The notes under the pieces were generated by a model. That model ran no database searches and was not told the origin of the DNA. It worked only from the letters and a program-made list of their open reading frames with translations. Shown in pieces: positions 1 through 5,819 of a DNA stretch of 6,036 nt. Numbering within the stretch: position 1 is the stretch's first letter; each line of letters begins with the position of its first letter. The position numbers and the translations under genes were made by a program. This DNA is from Desulfobulbaceae bacterium (GTDB lineage Bacteria > Desulfobacterota > Desulfobulbia > Desulfobulbales > Desulfobulbaceae), in the NCBI GenBank assembly GCA_027011235.1, contig JALVAI010000428.1, positions 1-6,036 of the forward strand, written 5' to 3'.

Positions 1-75
1 CGGGATTTACATTTGTATTCTTGCCTTAACAGTGGTACAGGTTGACAAAAAAGGGGATAACGGATTAAACCAGTA

Positions 76-103
76 TTGCTTTCTCAATAAAAAGTCATTT
101 AAT
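76..103 (+). promoter_or_regulatory. Weak candidate sigma-70 promoter for the transporter operon
   Basis: TTGCTT (76-81) and TTTAAT (98-103, five of six matches to TATAAT) are separated by 16 bp in an AT-rich stretch. A start site near 110 would give a leader of about 36 nt before the ATG at 146. A perfect TTGACA at 42-47 lies upstream, but only poor -10 hexamers follow it at the right spacing. No sigma-54 type GG-N10-GC box is visible upstream of this operon. The evidence is hexamer similarity only. Confidence 0.22.
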
Positions 104-145
104 ATCAATCTGTTGGGCATTTTTTTACAAGATGTTGTCGTGCTT

Positions 146-1909
146 ATGAAAAAGAAAAAAATCACCAAACTTTCGGAACTCCAGGCCACGGCAATCTGCG
201 GCAATGATATCACCTCGTCGGTCCTGTATGTGTCGGCATTGACCATTATTGCGGCCGGCCAATATGCATGGGTTTCCTTGTTGATTGTTGCTGGAGTTCT
301 CTATCTGTTCAGAAGGATTTACGGGGAGGTCGTTGGCGCCCTGCCTCTCAATGGCGGCGCCTACAACGCTCTGCTCAATACCACTAGCAAGCAGGTCGCC
401 TCCCTTGCCGCCGCCCTGACCCTGCTCTCCTACATGGCAACGGCCGTTATTTCCGCCTCCGAGGCCATGCACTATCTCCATTCCATTATTCCGACCCTGC
501 CGATTACCTCGGCGACCATTGGCCTGCTCTCCTTTTTTATGGGGTTAACGATTCTTGGAATTGGTGAATCGGCAATGGTGGCCGTGATAATCTTTCTTTT
601 CCATATGACAACCCTTGTTCTGCTCTGCGCAACCATTGGTATCTACCTGGCCCAGCATGGACTTTCGGTGTTCATCGCCAATAACCACCAGCCTGTTCCC
701 CACGGTACGGTGACCATGGCTATTTTCTGGGGATTTTCAGCCGCCATGCTTGGTATCTCCGGGTTTGAAAGTTCGGCCAACTTTGTCGAGGAGCAGAAAC
801 CTGGTGTGTTTCCCAAGACCCTGCGCAATATGTGGCTGGCGGTCTCTATCTTCAATCCGCTCATGGCCTTTCTTGCCCTGGCGCTGATCCCGATTCCCGA
901 GGTAAAACTCCACGAGGCGGACCTGCTCTCGCACATGGCCGGTCTGACGGGGAATCGACTGCTGCCCACCCTGGTCTCTGTTGATGCCTTTCTGGTGCTA
1001 AGCGGTGCGGTGTTGACCTCCTATGTCGGCGTGACCGGCCTGCTCGAGCGCATGACCCTGGACCGGATCATGCCCGCTTTTTTCCTGAAAAAGAACAAGA
1101 GGGGCAGCTCGTACAGGATCATCATTCTGTTTTTTCTCCTTTCCACCTCCATTCTCTTTCTTACCCATGGCCGGGTCGGGGTCCTGGCCGGGGTCTATAC
1201 CATCTCTTTCCTTTCGGTCATGGGGTTATTTGCAATCGGCAACATTCTGCTTAAAATCAGGAGAAAACGGTTGCCGCGTCCGGAAAAGGCGAGTTGGATT
1301 TCTGTTCTTGTCGCGGTACTGTTTGTGGCCATTGCCCTGGCAGGCAATGTGATTAAGGAACCAGAGAGCGGAGCTCCAGCCAACCTCACCATATTCTTAG
1401 AATATTTCATCCCGACCATGCTCTTTGTCGGTATCATGCTCAACAAAACGGCCCTTCTTGAACTGGTGCTCAATTTTGTTGAATATCTGTTTGTGCCGGT
1501 TGCAAAAATGGTATCTAAAATCAATCGGGGGGTGAGTGACCTGATTGACCGCATTACCTCCCAGGAATTTGTCTTTTTTACCCGAGGCGACAATCTGGCC
1601 AATCTGAACAAGGTTTTGTTGTATATCAAGGATAATGAACATACCAAAAAGATAAAAATCGTGACTGTCCAGAAAGAACATGATGAGGAGATATGCAGTA
1701 AACTGCGCCGGGATATTGAATTTCTTGACCGTGAATATCCAGAAATCGAGATAGAGTATGTCGAGCTGACCGGAACCTTTGGACCAGAACTTATTCAGAA
1801 ACTTTCCAAGGAATGGAATATTCCGGTGAATTTCATGTTTATCGGTTCTCCCGGTGACAGGTTTCCTTACCGTATCGAGGAATTGGGTGGAGTTCGTTTG
1901 ATTATCTGA
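146..1909 (+). CDS. APC-superfamily permease with C-terminal cytosolic domain
   Basis: Predicted inner-membrane secondary transporter of 587 aa from this start. Seen: about twelve hydrophobic segments between residues 16 and 432. The N-terminal stretch AICGNDITSSVLYVSAL, the LPLNGGAY stretch (residues 66-73) and the GFESSANFVEEQKPG region (206-220) match the unwound-helix substrate-site regions of APC amino acid transporters. Residues about 470-587 are hydrophilic and alternate beta/alpha (FVFFTRGDN, IKIVTVQKE, VNFMFIGSPGDR), suggesting a soluble cytosolic domain. APC proteins with a tail of this kind exist (KimA, a potassium importer with a USP-like domain), so the substrate could be an amino acid or an ion; the sequence does not decide. 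Start choice: the frame is open to the left window edge, with a GTG at 32, but family similarity begins at the ATG at 146. The intervening 38 residues look non-coding. No clear Shine-Dalgarno precedes 146. It is the first gene of the operon with the kinase and regulator genes. Confidence 0.88.
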   Translation: MKKKKITKLSELQATAICGNDITSSVLYVSALTIIAAGQYAWVSLLIVAGVLYLFRRIYGEVVGALPLNGGAYNALLNTTSKQVASLAAALTLLSYMATAVISASEAMHYLHSIIPTLPITSATIGLLSFFMGLTILGIGESAMVAVIIFLFHMTTLVLLCATIGIYLAQHGLSVFIANNHQPVPHGTVTMAIFWGFSAAMLGISGFESSANFVEEQKPGVFPKTLRNMWLAVSIFNPLMAFLALALIPIPEVKLHEADLLSHMAGLTGNRLLPTLVSVDAFLVLSGAVLTSYVGVTGLLERMTLDRIMPAFFLKKNKRGSSYRIIILFFLLSTSILFLTHGRVGVLAGVYTISFLSVMGLFAIGNILLKIRRKRLPRPEKASWISVLVAVLFVAIALAGNVIKEPESGAPANLTIFLEYFIPTMLFVGIMLNKTALLELVLNFVEYLFVPVAKMVSKINRGVSDLIDRITSQEFVFFTRGDNLANLNKVLLYIKDNEHTKKIKIVTVQKEHDEEICSKLRRDIEFLDREYPEIEIEYVELTGTFGPELIQKLSKEWNIPVNFMFIGSPGDRFPYRIEELGGVRLII

Positions 1910-1923
1910 AACAGGGAGATGGC

Positions 1924-3390
1924 ATGAAAAGATTATTGCTGATGCTGCAACCTGAAACGATTCGGCATCGTTTAATGCTGCTTTCCGCCATTACCATTGG
2001 CATGGCTGTCGCCCTGATCGCCATTAACAGTTATCAGGTAATTTCCCTGGAAAATGATCTGTTGACCCTGGAAGAGGTTGACGGTCTGATGAATAATATC
2101 CTTGAATTACGTCGGTATGAAAAAAACATACTCTTGAAAATAGAAAAGGGCAGCGTGCAACAGGCGATGCAGTCCCTTTATCTTATCAATAAAGACATCA
2201 AGGCGTTGGCGCCCAGGCTTGCACAAGGTGTGGCCTCTTCTACCTTTTCCTCTCTTGTTTCCAATTTCAACAACTATAAAAAGGCTTTTAAGCGGTGGTG
2301 CGCTCTCAATTTATGTCCTGACAGCACCCTGGGCAAGCGTGATATTTTCAAGATCCGGCAATTTGGTCGTAATATGGTCAATGATGGAGAAGAACTCGTT
2401 CACCATGTTCGCGAGACATTACGGATTAAGTTCAAGAAAATCATGTTTGGCGTGACGGTGGTGTCAATCCTTATCTTTTCGTGCGGTGCTGCCATTACCT
2501 GGTCCCAGACAAAGAACATCCTCCGCCGTCTTGATTCCCTTCGTCAGGCGACCCGAGACCTTGCGGCCGGTGAGTTTACGCCCATTCACGTGCCCAGGGC
2601 CCATGATGAAACCACCAATCTGATCGTTAGTTTCAACAAAATGGTCGAGGCCCTGGAGCAGAAACAGGAACAACTGATTCAGTCGAAAAAGATGGCTTCC
2701 ATAGGAACGTTTTCGTCCGGAATTGCCCATGAAATCAATAATCCGCTCAATAATATATCCCTGTCAGCGGATATGCTGATGGAAGAATTGGATGAGCTTG
2801 ACAGGGAGGAAATGAAGGAGATTCTGGAAGATATCATGGGGCAGACCGAGCGGGCGAGCAAAATTGTCCGGAATCTTCTTGATTTTTCCAGGGCCCATGC
2901 CACTGAAATGGAACCATTACATATTGAGGAGGTGTTGGAAAAAACAAAAAATCTGATAGTCAATGAGCTGCGCATCCACAAGATCGCTCTGGAAACAGAG
3001 ATCGGTGACAATCTTCCCCCGGTTTGTGGGGATTTTCAAAAACTGCAGCAGGTATTTCTTAATCTGATCATCAATGCCGAGCAGGCCATCGGTGAGTATG
3101 GAAGAATTTTACTCAAGGCGAGACTGACATCGGATGATACCATACGTATCGATGTCAGTGATACCGGACCCGGGATTGACCAGCAACACCTGGAACGGAT
3201 TTTTGACCCCTTTTTTACGACCAAGGAAGCGGGCAAGGGAACAGGGCTCGGCCTGGCAATCGTTTACGGAATTGTTGAGAAACATGGGGGATATGTCGAG
3301 GTGGCCAGTAAACTTGGAGAAGGAACCACCTTTTCCGTGTATCTGCCTGTTTATCATGGTGGCAAAAAACGGGAGCGGAAACCGGCATGA
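1924..3390 (+). CDS. Membrane sensor histidine kinase (HAMP-HisKA-HATPase)
   Basis: Sensor kinase of 488 aa, expected in the inner membrane. Transmembrane helix 1 spans about residues 17-39 and helix 2 about 171-192, flanking a periplasmic region of about 130 residues. That region contains LRRYEKNILL (62-71), a pattern typical of helical-bundle sensor domains, plus two cysteines, C126 and C131. A HAMP linker follows (about 193-250), then a HisKA domain with the phospho-acceptor H269 in GIAHEINNPLNNISL. The HATPase domain has an N box (NLIINAEQA, N380 and N384), G1 (DTGPGID, 413-419), F box (FDPFF) and G2 (GKGTGLGL). All catalytic motifs look intact. AGGGAG (1913-1918) lies 5 nt before the ATG. 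The gene starts 14 bp after the transporter stop and overlaps the regulator gene by 4 bp, so the regulator is its likely partner. The H-box type matches kinases of NtrB/AtoS/ZraS-like pairs. The ligand cannot be read from sequence. Confidence 0.95.
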   Translation: MKRLLLMLQPETIRHRLMLLSAITIGMAVALIAINSYQVISLENDLLTLEEVDGLMNNILELRRYEKNILLKIEKGSVQQAMQSLYLINKDIKALAPRLAQGVASSTFSSLVSNFNNYKKAFKRWCALNLCPDSTLGKRDIFKIRQFGRNMVNDGEELVHHVRETLRIKFKKIMFGVTVVSILIFSCGAAITWSQTKNILRRLDSLRQATRDLAAGEFTPIHVPRAHDETTNLIVSFNKMVEALEQKQEQLIQSKKMASIGTFSSGIAHEINNPLNNISLSADMLMEELDELDREEMKEILEDIMGQTERASKIVRNLLDFSRAHATEMEPLHIEEVLEKTKNLIVNELRIHKIALETEIGDNLPPVCGDFQKLQQVFLNLIINAEQAIGEYGRILLKARLTSDDTIRIDVSDTGPGIDQQHLERIFDPFFTTKEAGKGTGLGLAIVYGIVEKHGGYVEVASKLGEGTTFSVYLPVYHGGKKRERKPA

Positions 3391-4751
3391 TTTCCATAGC
3401 AGTTGTCGATGATGAACGTACTGCCAGGAGGATGACCGCCCGCATCTTGCGCCAGGCGGGCTACCTTGTCGAGACCTTTGCCTCCGGCAACAGCTTTCTG
3501 GAAAAAATGTCGGTCGATCCTTTTGATATTGTCTTTCTTGACCTTCGTCTGCCCGATAAAAACGGTTTTGATATCCTGACCCATATAAAAGCCACGCACC
3601 GGGATACCGAGGTTATTATCGTCACGGCAAACTGTTCCATTGACAATGCCGTTGAGGCGACCAAGGAGGGTGCCTTTCACTATCTTGCAAAACCGTGCCG
3701 TTCCCACGACCTGCGCCTGATGGCCGACCGGGCGTCGGAAAAGATTCGGCTGCATCGGGAGAATGTGCATCTAAAATCGCAGATAGGAGAAAGTGCCATT
3801 ATTCCTGGTTTTATCGGCAACAGTAGGGCGATGAAGGCCATTTTCGAGACCATCGCCAAGGTCGCCCAGGTCAACTGTAATGTCCTTCTTGAGGCTGAAA
3901 CCGGGACCGGCAAGCAGTTGACCGCCAGGGCAATACACGAGCTGGGCGGTAACAGTAAGGCTCCTTTTGTCTATTTTAACTGCGGCGGTTTTGCCGAAGA
4001 CCTGATTTGCAGCGAACTGTTCGGCCATGAAAAAGGGGCCTTTACCGGGGCAGTCAGCCGTAAAATAGGTCTGTTGGAATCGGCTGCCGGCGGGACGGTT
4101 CTACTTGACGAGATTGGCGAAATGCCGCTTTCCATGCAGGTCAAACTCCTGCATGTACTCCAGGAACGGCGAATTTTACGGGTTGGCGGAACCCGGCCGG
4201 TAGATTTGAATATCCGCATTATTGCCGCCACCAACAAGGATTTGAAAGAACTCGTCCGTCAGGGTAAATTTCGCGAGGATTTGTATTATCGGCTGAATGT
4301 GGTGACAATACGTCTGCCCCGGCTCAAGGAGCGAAAAGAGGACATTCCGCTTCTTATCTATCATTTTATCGCCAAGGCGAACAAGGCTTTTTCCAAGCAG
4401 GTGAGAGGGGTAACGTCCCAGACACTCCATTTGCTTCTGAACTACAGTTTTCCCGGGAATGTGCGGGAGCTGGAAAATATTATCCAGCATGCCGTGGCCT
4501 TGACCGAGGCCGGGAAACTGACCCCGGAGGACCTTCCTCCCCGCCTGCGGGAACTGCATACGCCGGCAGAATGGACTGATAAGGAACTCCTGTCGCTTGC
4601 CGAAGTGGAAAAGCGCTATATTACCAGGGTATTGGTAAAAACAGGCTATAACATAAAAGCGGCCGGACATATTCTCAAGATGCCCAGGACAACTTTGTGG
4701 CGGAAAATGAAAAAGTATGGATTAAAAAAAGGCGCCACCATCAGCCGCTAA
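3387..4751 (+). CDS. Sigma-54-dependent response regulator, NtrC/AtoC family
   Basis: Cytoplasmic transcription activator of 454 aa with the full NtrC layout. The receiver domain (1-about 120) has acidic D8/D9, phospho-acceptor D52, T80 and K102. The AAA+ domain (about 140-375) has the sigma-54 contact loop GAFTGA (217-222), Walker B VLLDE (238-242) and the arginine region FREDLYYRLN (R296, R302). The C-terminal Fis-type helix-turn-helix is at about 404-446 (NIKAAGHILKMPRTTLWRKMKKYGL is its core). Expected role: once phosphorylated by the upstream kinase, it binds distant enhancer sites and drives open-complex formation by sigma-54 polymerase. Oddity: the Walker A loop reads AETGTGKQ (170-177) where the family usually has GETGTGKE or GESGTGKE, so the first glycine is alanine and the residue after the lysine is glutamine. 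Start: the ATGA overlap with the kinase stop implies translational coupling; the Shine-Dalgarno is weak (GGGAG at 3371-3375). Candidate binding palindromes lie just downstream. The family is certain; the target genes are inferred. Confidence 0.95.
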   Translation: MISIAVVDDERTARRMTARILRQAGYLVETFASGNSFLEKMSVDPFDIVFLDLRLPDKNGFDILTHIKATHRDTEVIIVTANCSIDNAVEATKEGAFHYLAKPCRSHDLRLMADRASEKIRLHRENVHLKSQIGESAIIPGFIGNSRAMKAIFETIAKVAQVNCNVLLEAETGTGKQLTARAIHELGGNSKAPFVYFNCGGFAEDLICSELFGHEKGAFTGAVSRKIGLLESAAGGTVLLDEIGEMPLSMQVKLLHVLQERRILRVGGTRPVDLNIRIIAATNKDLKELVRQGKFREDLYYRLNVVTIRLPRLKERKEDIPLLIYHFIAKANKAFSKQVRGVTSQTLHLLLNYSFPGNVRELENIIQHAVALTEAGKLTPEDLPPRLRELHTPAEWTDKELLSLAEVEKRYITRVLVKTGYNIKAAGHILKMPRTTLWRKMKKYGLKKGATISR

Positions 4752-4752
4752 T

Positions 4753-4769
4753 TGTTTCGTTTTGAAACA
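4753..4769. promoter_or_regulatory. Palindrome TGTTTC-N5-GAAACA, copy 1 (candidate activator site)
   Basis: A perfect inverted repeat starting 2 bp after the regulator stop: TGTTTC (4753-4758), spacer GTTTT, GAAACA (4764-4769); the outer T4752/A4770 also pair. No T-tract follows, so it is not a classic terminator. The same arm sequence and 5-bp spacer recur exactly at 4835-4851. Proposed as an operator or enhancer half of the adjacent NtrC-type regulator. That role is inference; the repeat is seen. Confidence 0.5.
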
Positions 4770-4825
4770 AAAGTGGAGAGGTCTTATTATTAATCCTTAA
4801 AAAAATCAGTTAATTGTTTAGTTGG

Positions 4826-4866
4826 CAACGCCCATGTTTCACTTTGAAACATGGGCGTTGGTTTTT
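4826..4866 (+). terminator. Strong intrinsic terminator of the transporter/two-component operon
   Basis: A 16-bp perfect stem, CAACGCCCATGTTTCA (4826-4841), pairs with 4845-4860 around a CTT loop and is followed by G and TTTTT (4862-4866). It lies 74 bp after the regulator stop, the expected place to end the operon transcript. There is no A-tract on the left flank, so it should work mainly in the plus direction. The upper part of the stem coincides with palindrome copy 2. Confidence 0.85.
4835..4851. promoter_or_regulatory. Palindrome TGTTTC-N5-GAAACA, copy 2 (inside terminator stem)
   Basis: TGTTTC (4835-4840), spacer ACTTT, GAAACA (4846-4851): identical in both arms and in spacer length to copy 1, 82 bp upstream. 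It could be a protein-binding site that also forms the tip of the terminator. Alternatively the similarity to copy 1 reflects a hairpin repeat family without a protein ligand. The repeat is seen; the function is inferred. Confidence 0.45.
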
Positions 4867-4878
4867 CATTTTGAAACG
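4862..4878. promoter_or_regulatory. Degenerate third copy of the palindrome
   Basis: TTTTTC (4862-4867), spacer ATTTT, GAAACG (4873-4878) matches TGTTTC-N5-GAAACA at 10 of 12 arm positions with the same 5-bp spacer. It begins 27 bp after the start of copy 2. The left arm overlaps the terminator T-tract, so part of the match could be fortuitous. A clustered third site would fit the multi-site enhancers used by NtrC-type activators. Confidence 0.3.
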
Positions 4879-5220
4879 TTTGCGGCTGGGTGCATCTCCA
4901 TAACGTCCGATTCTCCAGACCCGGCAGTTTTTCAGAAAAAACCAGCATGGCTGGGGGATATATTTTACCGTTGCAGCCACTACGAATGATGAAAATGGTC
5001 CAATAGAACACAGCTACGCGGCTATTCTTGGAGAAACAATATGGTTCCAGATGGATAAAAATCATGGTTTTGTCACCTTGCCGCCGTTGTTTCAGCTTCC
5101 ATGTTATATAGCTTCCCGTCGTATTCTTGCTGTATTTCATGAATAACTTTTAGCCTAATAATAAGATATTAGCTCTGATATCGCTTGTCATCCGTTTCTC
5201 CTTTTTGTGGTTGTGCGGGT
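4879..5220. other. Intergenic stretch with no recognised gene
   Basis: This holds no recognisable protein or RNA gene. On the plus strand a frame is open from 4904 to the TAA at 5144-5146 (80 codons). It encodes plausible-looking text such as DENGPIEHSYAAILGETIW but has no ATG, GTG or TTG in its first half and no family I recognise; it might be a gene remnant. A minus-strand open frame covers 4790-5140, but it has no Shine-Dalgarno and runs through the terminator, so I do not call it. A further weak match to the palindrome (CTATTC-N5-GAAACA, 9 of 12) lies at 5022-5038. The stretch could carry a small-RNA gene ending at the terminator-like hairpin at 5245-5280; no promoter for one is clear. 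Confidence 0.4.
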
Positions 5221-5221
5221 C

Positions 5222-5237
5222 TGGCATTTAAATTGCT
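5222..5237 (+). promoter_or_regulatory. Sigma-54 (RpoN) promoter, -24/-12
   Basis: TGGCAT, five bases TTTAA-like, then TTGCT, with the invariant GG (5223-5224) and GC (5235-5236) exactly 10 bp apart. This agrees with the sigma-54 consensus TGGCAC-N5-TTGCW at every position but one. The expected start site is near 5248. It lies about 345-470 bp downstream of the palindrome cluster and 470 bp after the gene for a sigma-54 activator, a distance over which enhancers can act by looping. The transcript is unclear: a terminator-like hairpin starts at the start site, then comes a 10-codon ORF, and the next real gene is at 5820. Confidence 0.6.
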
Positions 5238-5244
5238 AAATAAT

Positions 5245-5280
5245 AAGAGTGGCTGTTTTTAGAAGAGCCATCTTTTTTTT
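5245..5280 (+). terminator. Terminator-like hairpin with T8 tract
   Basis: AAGA-G-TGGCT (5245-5254) can pair with AGCCA-TCTT (5266-5274), leaving one bulged G and an 11-nt loop. It runs into eight consecutive T (5273-5280). It resembles a forward intrinsic terminator although the stem is short. It overlaps the predicted sigma-54 start site, so it either ends a transcript from upstream (possibly non-coding) or forms the first element of the sigma-54 leader. Confidence 0.45.
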
Positions 5281-5291
5281 ATGTGTCTGAC

Positions 5292-5318
5292 CAGGGCAGC
5301 CATTGGTCGGCTGGCCTG
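5292..5318 (+). repeat. Imperfect inverted repeat / RNA hairpin
   Basis: CAGGGCAGCC (5292-5301) and GGCTGGCCTG (5309-5318) pair at 9 of 10 positions around a 7-nt loop. An alternative stem, GACCA (5289-5293) with TGGTC (5304-5308), is incompatible with it. GGCTGGC (5309-5315) can also pair with GCCAGCC (5393-5399) beyond the short ORF. No T-tract follows, so it is not a terminator; alternative pairings suggest a structured leader. Confidence 0.35.
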
Positions 5319-5355
5319 TCTCTGCATTCTTTTGTCCACGCAAGAAGGAGGAAAC

Positions 5356-5388
5356 ATGAAACGGCAACACAATGATCACGGCTCGTAG
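5356..5388 (+). CDS. Possible 10-codon leader peptide
   Basis: AAGGAGG (5345-5351), a near-perfect Shine-Dalgarno, sits 4 nt before ATG (5356), which opens the peptide MKRQHNDHGS and ends in TAG (5386-5388). It would be translated from the sigma-54 transcript, about 108 nt from the predicted start, between two stretches that can pair (5309-5315 and 5393-5399). The composition is strongly polar with two histidines but no run of one amino acid as in classical attenuators. It could be a leader peptide, the start of a gene broken by the TAG (the frame continues 19 codons after it), or chance. Confidence 0.25.
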   Translation: MKRQHNDHGS

Positions 5389-5819
5389 TCCTGCCAGCCC
5401 TGTGCTGAAATTCCTGCCCGTCAAATAACTTTTTTCCTCCGATAATTCCATTTCACTTGAAAAGTGTGTCAGGCCTGAGCCCTGGAAAATCCGGTTGACT
5501 TTGTTGAGGGATTTTTTTCGGTTTCTGTGTTGGAGTATGGAGGTGTCAGGAGGAAAGATGGTCTGATCCTGTATGTTTCAGGAATTTCGCAGAGCCGGAA
5601 ATGGTTGGTCGGCCGCTGGATGCGGCTGTTGAATAAAGGAACTTGGTTTGCTGTAATCTGGTTGATAATGTCTTTGCCATAATCCTCCATTTGAATAACA
5701 CAACCTCGGTTTTAGGCGGTTGCTTTGGAGTATTTTGGCTGTATCAGTCAGGCAATGGGGTATGATTTCCTTATATTATAGCACTCCCACGATTAAGAAA
5801 GAAGAGGTAGGTAACTGTC

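Larger units (their letters stand above)
5281..5819. other. Second intergenic stretch, leader-like elements, no recognised large gene
   Basis: No protein family is recognisable on either strand. Visible elements are the imperfect hairpin at 5292-5318, a 10-codon ORF at 5356-5388 with a strong Shine-Dalgarno, and a small CACTT/AAGTG hairpin with GAA loop (5454-5466). There is also a perfect 10-bp palindrome TCAGGCCTGA (5469-5478). A second strong Shine-Dalgarno, AGGAGG (5548-5553), precedes ATG GTC TGA. On the minus strand a 44-codon frame (5680 down to 5546) has GGAGG before its ATG but resembles nothing I know. TATATT (5772-5777) could be a -10 for the downstream permease gene, with no good -35. 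Confidence 0.4.

Noticed and set aside
42..47. Perfect TTGACA hexamer as -35 of the operon
   Set aside because: The hexamers 16-18 bp downstream (ATTAAA, TTAAAC) match TATAAT poorly, so I do not call a promoter on it, although it remains possible.
125..481. Minus-strand open frames inside the transporter, kinase and regulator genes
   Set aside because: They lie opposite well-supported conserved genes and encode no recognisable domains.
4790..5140. Minus-strand 116-codon open frame
   Set aside because: It has no Shine-Dalgarno, runs through the strong terminator and palindrome repeats, and its product resembles no family I know.
5322..5338. Minus-strand GG-N10-GC box (TGGAC...TGCA) resembling a sigma-54 promoter
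   Set aside because: The spacing fits but the -24 element TGGACA departs from TGGCAC, and such GG-N10-GC pairs are expected by chance several times per kb. No minus-strand gene follows.
5356..5445. Readthrough of TAG at 5386 as pyrrolysine, giving a 29-residue product with CQPC
   Set aside because: There is no methylamine methyltransferase similarity and no pyl genes in view. The product would be too short, so a simple stop is likelier.
5236..5451. Minus-strand 71-codon open frame starting MELSEEKSYL
   Set aside because: There is no ribosome-binding site before its ATG, it runs through the forward terminator-like hairpin, and low-complexity KKK arises from the T8 tract.
5558..5641. ATG GTC TGA after AGGAGG read as a selenoprotein start (UGA followed by a small TCCTG/CAGGA hairpin)
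   Set aside because: The hairpin is immediately next to the UGA and lacks the expected SECIS geometry. A second UGA follows 24 codons on, and no selenoprotein family is recognised.
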